A stretch of 64,000 bases of DNA from Oegoconia quadripuncta (GCA_949316235.1 OX438748.1:23243575-23307574); one strand, 5' to 3'. Counted from the stretch's first letter, positions 33,225-44,570 are shown. The notes: generated by a model not told the origin, from the letters alone. Program-made: numbers and translations.

Positions 33225-33481
33225 ACTCACAGCACCACCTAGTTCCACAGTAAGCAACTATAGGCTTGTGTTGTGGATACCAGATGGTTGATATAACACA
33301 TAAATACATTCTTTTTTTTTGTTGAAAATAAGTTGGAAATAAGTAATAAATGAAAACATCCATAACTCGGGTACACATGTCCGTATTCATCACACAAACA
33401 TTATGCACCTAGCGGGATTCGAAACCGCAACCTTTTGGTATGGTGGTCAGAGTTGCTAACCACTACACCAAACAGGTCGTC
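33225..33481 (-). repeat. Full SINE-3
   Basis: Minus-oriented. The tRNA-like head is at 33405-33481 (GGATTCGAAACCGCAACC on the B-box side, CACTACACCAAACAGGTCGT on the A-box side). The body carries CCAGATGGTTGATATAACAC and ends at the CACCACCTAGTTCC word. Confidence 0.75.
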
Positions 33482-33489
33482 TAATAGTA

Positions 33490-34785
33490 GATTGTTAACC
33501 AAGGCACAGATTACTAATAAGTTACTTGACCAAGTTCTGTATGACATCAATTGCATACGAGGTTTTTGGCTAATTAGCCCGAGTATGCAATTGATGCTTA
33601 CACCCGAGATAAACACTCTGCTTTACATATCGATTGTGAGGTAAGTAAAAACAAGAAAGCAGGTTTCTGTGAACATTTATTAAAGAGAAACATGTGTATT
33701 TAATTAAAATTATGGCACGCAACATAATTTTTTATTATGTGATTTAGCCAAGAAATTAAAAAAATATTTCATGTGAAACCTTGAAATAATATTCCATTTT
33801 CCAAATAAAAAACAAATTTGGATTCAGCTTTGAAAATCGCAGGAATTGGTACATAATGATTAACGAAGAAAAAAACTACAATTTCATATTTGTCCATTAC
33901 CACATGAGTAACTTTGTAGATGACCAGAGAAAAGGTTTCGCCAAATTTTTTGCGTACGTTCTACCAAATAGATGTAGGTATTACATTTACCCGAACCGAC
34001 ATCTGTTACTTAGAGATGAGAATAATATTTGGCACCTCTATAAAGCTACATCGGATAGGGAATTAGGTCGGTCCAGGTCGGTCCTCTATACACAAAAAGA
34101 CGGCAGCTCTACTGGGAGTCTGCTTTACTTCTGATCCGGACTTACAGGTTTAACTCTCGTCATTTATGCTCGCCTGGTACTGATAGATGAATAATGCATA
34201 CCTCTGTTAGAGTTATACGCATATATAACTGGTATCCTTCCGTTTAACAAAATATTTACAACAAACAAAACAAAATAACAATATATTGTTGTACAATAAA
34301 GAATATTTTGTTTGTTTGTTATTTTTCGTCAAATTTTCCTGCCCAAGAAACTTATCGCACTAGTTTCATTTCCCAAAAGAATCTTTAGCAAATTTATATT
34401 TCGAATTTTAATCACTTGGTCAAATATTAATTTGGCAACTTTTTACATGCTCAAGTTTTATTAAGTCAAATATACATTAAGCAAATGCTTTATTTTGTAA
34501 AAAAATTATATACCAAAAAGAAGTTCGTTCAAATCAATTTCATATAGGTTACGTAGGCTAGATTAGAACTGCTAGAAAAGTGTACTGTAAAAAATTGATT
34601 TGTCTAATAACAATTTAATTGTTATAATTACTTGTAAATTATTTGTCCAAGGTGAAACAAACATCAATGCAGCAGTATATTTTCAAAATTGGATCTTAAT
34701 GCAATATTTTGGGAAAATCACATGCTCTTGCCAAACCATATTTGACTATATTATAAAATAAATAAATAAAATAATAATTAATCCT
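33490..34785. other. Intergenic, no gene seen
   Basis: The only sizeable frame (33856-34134, plus, 92 codons) resembles no family I know and has no clear splice or promoter context. A short inverted pair (CAATTGCATACGAGG/CGAGTATGCAATTG, about 33549-33592) may be a hairpin. Confidence 0.35.
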
Positions 34786-34789
34786 TGGA

Positions 34790-34846
34790 CATACACACAG
34801 CGCCATCTAGTTCCGCTCTAAGTTACTAGTGGGTGAAATACTACAC
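34790..34846 (-). repeat. SINE-3 tail fragment
   Basis: TGGACATACACACAGCGCCA and CTAGTTCCGC only. Confidence 0.55.
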
Positions 34847-34849
34847 AAT

Positions 34850-35620
34850 TATTTATTTATTATAATGTATATATATAAATAACAAAATGTCTCATAATAA
34901 TACTACGAATGATGGGAGAGATAATGCTCTTTTAACCTTTTCTTAAATACATGATTCAAATACAACACAAAAGGAGAATATACATAAATAAATGATATTT
35001 CTTTCTTTCATTCAAAACCTTTTATTTTTTAATAAACTTCATAGCACAACATCAACAAGTCAGAAGTAATTTTCAATTTAAAACGTCGTCCCTGTGACGA
35101 GCAAATTAATTTTGATACTTCCGTCGTCCATTTGTACATGCCGATGTAATATTCAACGTTCTACTTTAATTTGCGAGTCTAGATTGACATTGGCGTTTTA
35201 TTAATGCGTCTGTGAATTAGTAAACATCATAATCGGCTTAATTTCTAGGTCATTGTTGACTGAATTGTTTACTTCTGTCCATGGTACGTATTTCAATTAC
35301 GAGACTATTTTCTATTTAGCTCTTCGCCCACGACTTCGCCGTCTCAAAGTAAATGGAAAACGTTAAAGATACTGCAGAAAAAGAAAAACAAATATAGCGC
35401 GTCTGTAAATAACGTTAGCAGCAATTAGCAATCTTTTAGAGAACTATCACCATGAAATGTCCTTATTCTGAAACTCTCGTAATTCGAATTATTTTTTTTA
35501 CTACTTTTTTATTTTCTTTATTTTTATAATTATAATAACTATTTAAGAATTGGAAAACCACAAAACCCGACAGCATATTTTGTAATGATTTTTTTACTAT
35601 AAAATGTATCCTATGACACT
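34850..35620. other. Intergenic, no gene seen
   Basis: AT-rich, no repeat or gene recognised. Confidence 0.4.
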
Positions 35621-35624
35621 CTTA

Positions 35625-36557
35625 GGCCCGTATTAATAAAACATTCTCAAGATTGAGAACAGTCTTGTAACTGGTCTCAAGTAAACGTTTTGATTAATAA
35701 ACCTAACTTGAGACCTGGAAAGCACGTGTATACTCAAGCAGTACTCACTTGAGAGGTGCGCGTATTAATAAACGAAACTCAAGACTATCATTCATTCGCC
35801 GCTGAGGCGAATACTTGAGAAGGGATCTCAGCTGAGTAGACCTCAAGATTAATAAATTAGCACGGAGCTTGAGATAGCGTCAACTGCTACCTTTTGACGG
35901 ACGCGGGCACCGATCGGTGCCCACGGACACCCGACTTTCAACCTCAATTGTAATGATTATAGAGTTCCTAGTCCTTTGGACTGTGTTTGAACTTGTTCTC
36001 TATTAAATTCCGCATCCAATAATGTGCGCCATGTTATGTTAGCTATGATATTTAGTCTGTATTTGCGAAAATAATTTTTTTCTCTTTGGGTGGGAGTATA
36101 GAATTCCAACTACTGTTTTTTATTAGACCGGGCTTAGAAACTTGCCATAGAGCTTCCAATTCTCATAACAATTCATTGAATTACCCATTTTTTAAGAAAA
36201 ACATGAAATAAATCTGTACTTTCCGTAAAAATACCAATTATATCGTGGATATAGGGATACCTACATATTACAATTCGTAACATTTTTCTGATCTTTAGTA
36301 TTATAGCTGTAGTAGTGTTCATTCATTATATCCATAGATAATATATTCCCGTAGCTATTGCTTTTCACAGATTACAAATACACCCAGTAGACGAGTATCT
36401 ATAAACGTTTTTAACACCGCAGGTATTTTCGCAAATATGACAGGCGCGCCGAAATGCTTGGCCCTTAAAATTTTTGCGTGGGAACGCGCGACAGAAGGCG
36501 CATCTCTGTTGATACAGCCTCAAGACTTGTATTGAGATTGGTTTATTAATACGGGCG
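35625..36557. mobile_element. PIF/Harbinger-like non-autonomous element, 933 bp
   Basis: Ends GGCCCGTATTAATAAA and, reversed, CGCCCGTATTAATAAA, with TTA on both sides (35622-35624 and 36558-36560). Interior TATTAATAAAC-type words recur, with TCAAG/CTTGAG pairs. No transposase seen. The TSD size and sequence fit PIF/Harbinger; the class is inferred. Confidence 0.75.
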
Positions 36558-36579
36558 TTAAAAACGAATCGAACAATCA

Positions 36580-36780
36580 AAATCAAATCAAAATCAAAAA
36601 ATGCTTTATTTTGTAGGTAACACAGGGTACACTTAAAATAGTCAGATTTTACATTTTTAAAGCTACTGCTTGTTCAAAAGGCAATTTTCCCCGGAGAAGA
36701 ACAAGCAAGAAACTCGAGAGGTCGCTCTTTTAAAAAAAGGTTTTTATATTACAAAATTATTATTTTATATTATAATGTTT
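36580..36780 (-). mobile_element. LINE 3' tail with (AATCAAA)n end
   Basis: AATCAAATCAAAATC, then GCTTTATTTTGTAGGTAACA and GAACAAGCAAGAAACTCGAG. Matches the 3' UTR of the element at 45425-46040. A further copy is at 63080-63200. Confidence 0.6.
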
Positions 36781-37039
36781 CATTATTAATTGTGAAATAG
36801 CCTGGTTATGCGAACGGGCTGGTTATGTCCATGATTGTTTATCATCTAACCTTGAACGACGAACGACGAACGACACCTTGCACTACGAAATCGATCGAGA
36901 CGTTTAGACCGCAGGTGGTAACATAGAAATATAAAACATACATACCCTACCCTTTCAACACAATACTGTGGTTCTCGATTCTATGTTTTTTTGGTTTTGG
37001 TTGGTTTGGTTTTTTGGTTTGTGGTTTTGGTTGGTTTGG

Positions 37040-37284
37040 TTGGTTGGTGGTAGGGCATTTTAAATGTCCGCCTGGCTAGCTACCACCATCTTATCTAAAT
37101 CTGCCGCCAAGCAGCAATGTTAATAGCATTGTCGTGTTCCGGTTGTCAGAGATAAGATAGCCAGTCCCCCAAATGTGTTGGGGTTTCCGGGTCAGTACGC
37201 TTCCATCTTCGACCTCATCTTCACTTAACATCAGGTGTGATTGAGGTCAAGTACCGACCCGTTATGCATAAAAAAAAAAAAAAA
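37040..37284 (+). repeat. SINE-1 (head replaced by GGTTTG runs)
   Basis: GGTTGGTGGTAGGGCATTTT onward is intact to the 19-A tail. In place of the head is about 70 bp of GGTTTTGGTTGG simple sequence, apparently expanded from the CGGTTTGGTTGGT word of the SINE. Confidence 0.75.
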
Positions 37285-37289
37285 AAATG

Positions 37290-37750
37290 TATGCTTGTGT
37301 TTTTTTCTTTTTTGTGATGATTTTTATTTATTTATTTATTTATTATTATACACTCTAAAAACATTATCCTCCTTTTTGGGGCTGTCGGTTAAAAATAGCC
37401 GTAATGTGGTACCTATACTACTCATGTTTAGTAATTTCCATACAGTCTATACGAATTTTAATTTTTCTAGAGTCCTTCATAGGTACCTGAATACTTTATT
37501 TTTTAAAGTCAAATATCTTATTGCGCCTCTAAGAAATTAAGGAACACATTCAAAATTGTGTTACAAAATGAGAAAGTTTGGACGTTTGTTTGCTGCTGGA
37601 TCGCGGCGAAACGAGTAAATAGATTTGGATGAAATTTGGAACAGAAGTAGAAAAGTTTTATTCTTTAAATTAATTCCAAACCGTAACGAAACAGAAACGC
37701 ACTGTTATGCAATGACACTTGAACGGTGACGATTATTTATTATTGGGGTT
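37290..37750. other. Non-coding stretch between SINE-1 copies
   Basis: A TTTATTTATTTA run at 37322-37345 precedes AT-rich DNA with no identifiable gene. Confidence 0.4.
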
Positions 37751-37754
37751 TATT

Positions 37755-37972
37755 CAGCTGTCGCGGGTTCGATCCACAGCGGGGTAAACAATCTGCCGCC
37801 AAACAGCTATGTTAGTAGCATTGCTGTATTCCGGTTGTCTGAGATATGATAGCCAGTTCCCCAAATGTGTTGGGGTTTCCGGGTCAGTACGCTTCCACCT
37901 TCGACTTCATCTTCACTTAACATCAGATGTGATTGAGGTCAAGTACCAATCCGTTGTGCATAAAAAAAAAAC
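37755..37972 (+). repeat. SINE-1 with internal deletion
   Basis: The B-box GGTTCGATCC joins almost directly to TCTGCCGCCAAACAGC, so the GGCTAGCTACCACC part is missing. Confidence 0.7.
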
Positions 37973-38014
37973 TTTCGAAGCCGGCGCTAATGATTAACAG
38001 TGATCAACACAAAT

Positions 38015-38115
38015 AAGATGGGGTTTCCAGGACAGTACGCTTCCACTTTCAGCCTCATCTTCACTTTACATTAAATGTGATTGAGGTCATATCACTTGAC
38101 ATTTGGGCATTAAAA
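38015..38115 (+). repeat. SINE-1 3' fragment, diverged
   Basis: GATGGGGTTTCCAGGACAGT to TTGAGGTCATATC. Confidence 0.5.
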
Positions 38116-38119
38116 AAAT

Positions 38120-38500
38120 TGAAACCCATCCAACCCTAAATATGTTATACGAGAAAATAAATAATCCGACATACTTAGATAAATAAATACGCACGGATAA
38201 CTTAAACCCCTTTTGCAGCAGCGTATAAGTAATTTCAATACAATAGCATTTGTTTGTATATTGGTCATGGAGGTTAAAATGAATGGCATAAATGCATTTC
38301 CATTTTGCTAAAGAGACGTTTTAAAATATTCCATTTGCCAATTTTCGGTTCGACGCTTTCAGATGGAATTTGTTGGCCCATTTATTTATTCGTGGACTGT
38401 TTTCACTGTATTCCAATACACTCAGAGTAAAATACAACAACTCGGATAGGTCGGGAAAATGAGCAACGTGTTCTCGTCCAAAATACCTTGGTGCTTGAAG
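38120..38500. other. Intergenic, no gene seen
   Basis: Nothing recognised between the SINE fragment and the T-run at 38507. Confidence 0.4.
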
Positions 38501-38679
38501 ACGAAGGTGTTTTTTTTTTTTTTTTTTTATGCACGACGGCTCAAGTACCTCTCAATCACACCTGAGTGTGGCACTGAAACGTGGTCTCTCACTATGAACC
38601 TCATAAGAACGCTCAAATTCTGCAACAATCTTTGGAGGCGGCGATACTCTTTTCACAACGTGGTCAAATCAGGGATGAA

Positions 38680-39413
38680 GCGACCCGTAAGCAAACAAAA
38701 GCTATAGACAGCCCAGCGGATTAGTAAGTTGAAGTGGCAGTGAGCAGCCCTCCTAGCTCAGAGAACCGATGACCAGTGGGGCATTAAAGTTCTTGAGTGG
38801 AGTCCACGCACAGTAGGATGTCCACTCCACCTGGCCCAAGCCCTTTCTGGTCACGGGGTTTTTAGATCTTACTTGAGAAGAATCAAGAAAGCACCCTGTG
38901 ACCAATGCTGGTTTTGTGACCAAGTCGACACTCCGGAGCACACACTTTTCCAGTGCCAGGAGTTCGAAACGATGCGTGTTGAGCTTGCAAACAGAACAGC
39001 AAGACTCACAAAAAGTACCATGATCGACTTTATGTTAAGCAGTGAGGATCATTGGGACCTCGTGCAGGAACATATAAAGTCGATCATGAAATACAAAGAA
39101 GAGTACGAAAGAGCGCTGGAAGCGGAAGAGCGCGAGCTAGCCGCGCTTTCCGGAGGGGCCACCTAAAGGCTGCCCGATACCTTAACAGTAGTTAAGGTAT
39201 AGAGCAGCTGGACGGCACCTGACAGCTGTCTGAAGTAGTGCACCCAAGTTCCAGGCAGCTGCCGTAAAGGTGTGGCTAATAGGCGGAGTTTTAGCCAGTA
39301 CGAGTCCGGCACTACCTTCGGGTGGGATATGGCCTCGTGCTTTTATAGCTACGGGTGATGTCGACTCGAAAATGTCCTGTGATGATTTCTCCACCTTCGC
39401 GAAAAAAAAAAGG
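38680..39413 (+). pseudogene. Chimeric LINE remnant: RTE-like piece fused to R1/Jockey-like C-terminus
   Basis: One frame runs RISKLKWQ, a stop, then AALLAQRTDDQWGIKVLEWS and PRTVG (38679-38828), the known tail wording of RTE-type elements (TDDRWG-KVLEWRPRTG). It then continues, still open, as LAQALSGHGVFRSYLRRIKK and CDQCWFCDQVDTPEHTLFQC, the zinc-knuckle-like C-terminus of R1/Jockey-type elements, to a stop at 39164-39166. A 3' UTR and A-run end at about 39413. The frame from 38744 is 141 codons. Confidence 0.7.
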
Positions 39414-39449
39414 ACGTCCACTCACATGGTGGACAAATATATAAATAAA

Positions 39450-39506
39450 TATCTTTGCACATACACACAGCGCCATCTAGTTCCACACTAAGCAACTAGG
39501 CTTGTA
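39450..39506 (-). repeat. SINE-3 tail fragment
   Basis: ACACACAGCGCCATCTAGTT to AAGCAACTAGGCTTG. It continues at 39757-39790 on the far side of a SINE-2, so the SINE-2 inserted into this SINE-3. Confidence 0.65.
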
Positions 39507-39509
39507 TTG

Positions 39510-39756
39510 ACGACCGATTGGTGTAGTGGATAGTGACCCTATCAGCGAAACCAACGGTTGCGGGTTCGAATCCCGCGACGGGTAAATGTTTGTGTGATGA
39601 ATATGAACATTTATTCCTGAGTCATGGATGTTTATATAAATATTTATGTATGTTTATCCGTTATCTAGTATCCATAGTACAAGCTATGCTTAGTTTGGGA
39701 CTAGATGATTGGTGCAAGTGTCCGAAATATTTATTTATTTATTTATTTATTTATAG
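39510..39756 (+). repeat. Full SINE-2
   Basis: Best copy. The tRNA-like head has an A-box-like ATTGGTGTAGTGGATAGTG and a B-box GGTTCGAATCCC. The body is ATGTTTGTGTGATGAATATG, then TTTGGGACTAGATGATTGG, ending in (TTTA)n. The acceptor-stem halves do not pair and no tRNA 3' end follows, so it is a SINE and not a tRNA gene. Confidence 0.8.
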
Positions 39757-39954
39757 ATACCAGATGGTTGATAAACTACACAAATACTTTTTTTTTTGTA
39801 AATATTGTGATCGCCACTAATCTATAGTTCGTTGCTCAGGTTTGCCTCTTTGAGGAATTGGATTGTTTCTGTGCTTCCCCTTCTTCTTGTTGAAGGCTCT
39901 AATTAGTTTTTTATGTAGTGCTAATCAGTATATTGCACAATCTACCTGTCCTAT

Positions 39955-40115
39955 AAAGTTATACTCCTACACCCAAAGGTTGCTGGAAGAGATCGCTCTT
40001 AGTGATAAGGCCGCCTAATTGTACTCTTTTCTTTGTTTTGCTTTGTGCTTTGTAAAATGTATATTCTCCTTTTGTGCAATAAAGTGTATTTGTATTGTAT
40101 TGTAATTTGATAAAT
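39955..40115 (+). mobile_element. LINE 3' tail ending in TTGTA repeats
   Basis: Same family as 28268-28440, with the poly(A)-signal-like AATAAAGTGTATTTGTATTG end. Confidence 0.6.
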
Positions 40116-40119
40116 CAAA

Positions 40120-40660
40120 GACTCAGATAGAATTATAACTCCTTTATTTTCACAACTAGTATATAAATTATATCCACAATTATTATGTAGCGAACAGAAT
40201 TGGTAAATACGTACAGAGCTTATCGTATACGACCTTTCAGTTCAGGATTTGCAACCAGACTGCTGTATGGATCAACCAACTCGACTTCCCCTCTACCGAT
40301 ACCCATTAAAATTGGCGAGCGCTCGGATTGGTCAATCGTAATCGTGCCTAATTTCCGAATTTTCTCGACCAATCACGCACAAATGGTAATACAAAATCAT
40401 AATTAATAGCGATAGAACAAACAAAAGTATAAAAATACCATAAAATTATTGAGAATCATCACAGTAATGTCTACGCCAATATAAGGAAGCGGGGTGAGGC
40501 AGGGACGAAGAGCGGCAGCGATCATCGCGGCCATTACCGTTTCGAAGCCTCGCCAAGCAGACGCATATTACAATATTTAAATATTTTACCAAATAATTCC
40601 AAATAAAATGCATGTCATCACAATTCGGTGTTTACTCTGTTACGCACCTTAACAACAACT
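40120..40660. other. Intergenic, no gene seen
   Basis: Moderately GC-rich around 40490-40560 (GGAAGCGGGGTGAGGCAGGG), with no frame or splice evidence. Confidence 0.35.
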
Positions 40661-40662
40661 AT

Positions 40663-40973
40663 GGTTTTTAGTGGAGCCTCCAATTGAATAACTTTTAAAC
40701 TATAGAACCTTCTATTCAGTGGAAAGTAAGAAAAGAAAGAAAGAAAAAAAAAACATACGCGTGCGCGTGATATATCTTCGGCTACATCGTCACTTTCCAT
40801 CAGGTGAGATTGTAGTCAAACGCGAAACCAGTTTTTAATAAAAAAAAACATAAACGTCTATTCAGCTTATACATGCCCGTACATGAAAACTTTGAAATAA
40901 TAATGGTGGAGCCTGATAACTCTTAAACTCTGTTGTTTAAACAGTTATTCAATTGGAGGCCCCACTGAAAACC
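40663..40973. mobile_element. MITE-like inverted-repeat element carrying a LINE tail
   Basis: Left end GGTTTTTAGTGGAGCCTCC and AATTGAATAACT; right end, reversed, GGTTTTCAGTGGGGCCTCC and AATTGAATAACT. A CR1/Jockey-like LINE tail (40766-40849) is inserted inside. A solo end of the family lies at about 46604-46622. Confidence 0.7.
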
Positions 40974-41151
40974 AGCCTTATAGTGAAAAAAATGCTACAG
41001 TGGCCACAATTTTTTTCCGTTGCACGCTATTTAGAAAACCGAACATCTTCTTTAGAAGATAAGTAAATATAGGTATTATACACACACATACGCACACATA
41101 CACAAATACACACACACACACATATATATGTATACATAACAAATTAACCGC

Positions 41152-41352
41152 CTCCGTGGCTCAATGTAAACAACACTGGTTTACGATTCGGAGGTCGCGG
41201 GTTCGATCCCCAGCGGGGTACATGTTTAAGTACTCGGTTTGGTTGGTGGTAGGGCATATTAAAATGTCCGCCTGGCTAGCTACCACCATGTTGATTGGTT
41301 CACTTAACATCAGGTGTGATTGAGGACAAGTACGAAACCGTGCATAAAAAAA
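41152..41352 (+). repeat. SINE-1 with intact head, internal deletion
   Basis: AACCGCCTCCGTGGCTCAAT through GGTTCGATCCCCAGCGGGGT is well kept. The body between CACCATG and CACTTAACATCAGG is deleted. Confidence 0.8.
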
Positions 41353-41359
41353 AAAACAA

Positions 41360-42000
41360 CAACAATTGTGAGTTATATTGATACTTAAGATTTTTTTTGA
41401 AATTTTTCTTTCTGTGTTTCATTTTGGTGGTGTTGTTATACTCATTAGTTCTGTTGTGTTACAATATTTATTTTATATAATGCTAAATATAACAATACAT
41501 ACGTTGGTACGCAGTCGCTTTGGAGATGGGCGTTTATAGCTACACTACAGTTTCCAACTACAGTAGCTATCATCGCTATTTTTTTACTGTGTATATTTAT
41601 TTATGTATCCAATTATTCTTATTCTATTCTTATTAGAGCACAGCTCAATTTCACTGTGAGTATTCTGGCATTACGGATGTCCATTGCGCCCCCTTCATAA
41701 TTATAAGGAATCAAACCCAGAATCACAGCTGTAGCAACCAGCCACCAACTTTGTCCTGTTGGAAAATGAAATACCGTTCTAAATTACACGACCCTTTACA
41801 CATCGCAATGTACATTTTGGGGCATTTTAGAATTAATTGAAACATATTTTTTACGTCCCGCTTAGCGGGTTGTTTCGTTTACTGTCCCGTATATTTGGTC
41901 TTCAAAGGACGATTTTCGGGTTAAAATATTTGTTGTTCTCATCCACCGTTCAGATTAAAGTACAAATTGCGCGTATATTTACGAAAATTAAACCAGTTTC
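41360..42000. other. Intergenic, no gene seen
   Basis: Holds CA/TA-rich DNA and unrecognised sequence; about 41860-41960 has a palindrome-like GTCCCGCTTAGCGGGT word. Confidence 0.35.
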
Positions 42001-42009
42001 GGTTTTCTG

Positions 42010-42235
42010 AAACTGTAGACTGCTCAATGCAAACAACATAGGGTTTACGATTCGGAGGTCGCTGGTTCGATTCTTTGTTTAGTACTCGGTTTGGTTGGTG
42101 GTAGGGCATTTAAATGGCAACCTAGCTACCACCGTCTTATTTAATTGTTTTTTATGCACAACGGATTAGCACTTGGCTTCAATCACACCTGATGTTAAAT
42201 GAAGATGAGGCCGAAGGTGGAAGCGTACTGAAGCG
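42010..42235. repeat. Two SINE-1 pieces in opposite orientation
   Basis: A plus-oriented head and part of the body (42018-42140) abut a minus-oriented 3' end (42150-42235). The head has lost part of the B-box flank. Confidence 0.65.
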
Positions 42236-42366
42236 TATCGGAATCGATAAAATTGGACTACCTATATATTTTACTAGTGTTACCCACGACTTGGTCCGCT
42301 CAGAATTCGCTACCAAGTCCATCGCTCCATGACTCAAAAGCAATTCCACTAATAATACCTACCTAT

Positions 42367-42369
<3 letters not shown>

Positions 42370-42398
<29 letters not shown>

Positions 42399-42420
42399 AC
42401 ACACATACACACACACAAAC
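42370..42420. repeat. (CA)n microsatellite
   Basis: About 50 bp of ACAC with single T interruptions. Confidence 0.9.
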
Positions 42421-42484
42421 TTTCGCATTTATAATATTAGTTGGGATTCTAACCGATGTATTAAGTCCAAATAAAGATAGTGTT

Positions 42485-43010
42485 AATATTTATTTATTTA
42501 ACACTTTATTGCATACACAGAAAACAATTACAGTGATACTTAAATTTATTAAGTGATATTTATTATAATTTATTAAATTTATTCGTCGAGGAATCAATTT
42601 AGGAAGCTCAGTTCGCAGTCCTTATCACATCCATCACTCTTCCATTATACCTAACAAATTGTCCTTAATAACAAGGGAAAGTTGTCGAGGAATGTGATCA
42701 AAGATATCTATAATCTATGGTCGGAGGTTATTACGACGTCAGCTTGAGTACGTATCTCGGAATATGGGGATGTCGGAAATAGGACTTATTTCTCAAGCGT
42801 ACTCGGAAATATTGTTATCTGCAAGAAATGATAATCATAAATCTTCATTTTCTTAACATATTCATGGGAGGACAGTAAATTTAGTACATAATGTGGTTTC
42901 CACACGTAAAAGGAATAGAACCAATCTCTTCCCGTGGGTGTCGTTAAAGGTACGGAGACTTTCCACCGAAAAGTATCAATACATTGGCACGCTTTACCGT
43001 CATGTGCATT
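42485..43010. other. Unrecognised stretch, possible minus-oriented LINE 3' end
   Basis: Starts TTTATTTATTTAACACTTTA with a TTGCATACACAGAAAAC word, which would be a LINE-like poly(A)-signal end on the minus strand. No coding tail could be recognised. Confidence 0.3.
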
Positions 43011-43016
43011 ATTTAT

Positions 43017-43112
43017 ACAGGATGAACTTGTGTAGTTCCCATTAACCGGTCACTCCACTCCTAATTACGTACAAATTTCCCCAAAAAACCATAGTCGAAT
43101 TCGATAAAAAAA
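43017..43112 (+). mobile_element. Half of a TA-MITE
   Basis: CAGGATGAACTTGTGTAGTT and CCCATTAACCGGTCAC match one end of the element at 31787-32088. The second end is not found nearby. Confidence 0.5.
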
Positions 43113-43324
43113 AATTCGCATCCTGTAGTCTAAACGGCATGACCGATTTCGAAGTGCATGGTGTCGTTTGTTTCGTCTTGGTACCTGGAGTGCCATAGGA
43201 TATATTTTAAGGTAAAAATCCAACATGGCGTTCGCAAAATACAGAATATGCTGTCTTTGAAATACTTAAATAGTTATTGTTTGTGTGTATAGTTCATTTT
43301 TTATTTTATAAATGGTTTGTGTTA

Positions 43325-43555
43325 AGTGTAGGGCATTTTAAAAATGTCCGCCTGGCTAGCTACCACCATCTTATCTGAATCTGCCGCCAAGCAGCAATGT
43401 TACTAGCATTGTTGTGTTCCGGTTGTCAGAGATAAGATAGCCAGTTCCCCAAATGTGTTGGAGTTTCCGGGTCAGTACGCTTCCACCTTCGACCTCATCT
43501 TCACTTAACATCAGGTGTGATTGAGATCAAGTACGAATACAAGCATAAAATAAAA
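43325..43555 (+). repeat. SINE-1 without head
   Basis: From GTAGGGCATTTTAAAAATG to AAGCATAAAATAAAAAA; few substitutions. Confidence 0.75.
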
Positions 43556-43559
43556 AAAA

Positions 43560-44010
43560 TCTGTCTATCTAATTTATCAATTTACAAAGGGAATATCAAA
43601 GACTTCTCTGTCACAAACATAGTGCTACGTGTGAGGGAGCCAAGATCTTGTTTTAGTGGCAGCTGACTCCAAGTACGTACCTAGAACAAACAACTCTAAT
43701 ACCCTAAGCACAGAATTAATAGCACCCTAAGGACAAGCTGTGACGTAACTTCTCAAATAGTATAGCGTTCCCAACAACCACCATCTACCAAGTCGTATCA
43801 TCAAATTCATTTCTAATGTTATTATCAAGTGTACCAAGCCACAATATTGTAGTACGGCTGCTTAAGATAAGATAGCAAGATTAATGTTTTAAAAAGCAAG
43901 ATTGCGATTCAGGAAAATGTGGTATTTACACAGAAAACTATCTACCTCGTACAATCCAATAATAATCCTCACCCAATCACTTCACAGTCATGGAAATGTA
44001 AATATCTTAC
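43560..44010. other. Intergenic, no gene seen
   Basis: No repeat or gene recognised. Confidence 0.4.
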
Positions 44011-44014
44011 ACTA

Positions 44015-44343
44015 ACCGCCTCAGTGGCTCAATGTAAACAACATTGGGTTTAAGTTTCGGAGGTCGCGGGTTCGATCCTCAGCGGGGTACATATTTAGTA
44101 CAACCGATGGTTGGTGGTAGGGCATATTAAATGTCCGCCTGGCTAGCTACCACCATCTTTTCTGAATCTGCCGCCAACCAGCAATGTTAATAGCATTGTT
44201 GTGTTCCGGTTGTCAGAGATAAGATAGCCAGTCTCCCAAATAAGCTGGGGTTTCCGGGTTAGTAGGCTTCGGCTTCGGCTTCATCTTCACTTAACATCAG
44301 GTGTGATTGAGGTCAAGTGCTAACCCGTTGTGTATAAAAAAAA
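44015..44343 (+). repeat. SINE-1, best full-length copy
   Basis: About 330 bp. The tRNA-like head has GTGGCTCAATG in the A-box position and GGTTCGATCC as B-box (split Pol III promoter). The body is TGGTAGGGCATATTAAATG, GGCTAGCTACCACCATCTT, CAGCAATGTTAATAGCATTG, GTTCCGGTTGTCAGAGATAA, GGGGTTTCCGGGTTAGT and CACTTAACATCAGGTGTGAT, with an A-rich end. Over twenty copies or pieces lie in this window in both orientations. Family name unknown to me; tRNA-derived SINE by structure. Confidence 0.85.
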
Positions 44344-44570
44344 GAAGGAAAACTAAAATTCATTTAAAAATTATGTTGGTTTTTAATTTAATGACACCAA
44401 ACACATTTAAAATTCAATTTGTCCCACGACTAACCCTCAGGTTCCAGCAGAATTCCAGTGTTTTGCCTGCCTCGGGCAAATCCACACACGAGCTGTAGCC
44501 TTTTTGTACACTGCGGCACACACATAATACCCACTTGATGTTTCTGTACTTGTGTTTTATTGTTTTAGTA

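Noticed and set aside
33856..34134. 92-codon plus-strand frame as a small gene
   Set aside because: No family, no start context and no conservation evidence within the window; left as an unrecognised frame.
39510..39580. tRNA genes at the SINE heads (also 44571, 46831-47092, 48297, 49145, 55428)
   Set aside because: A-box and B-box words are present, but the acceptor-stem halves do not pair, the anticodon arm is poor, and each is followed by a shared SINE body.
42370..42420. CRISPR-like or other regularly spaced array
   Set aside because: It is a plain CA microsatellite. No spaced direct repeats were seen anywhere, and the genome is eukaryotic.
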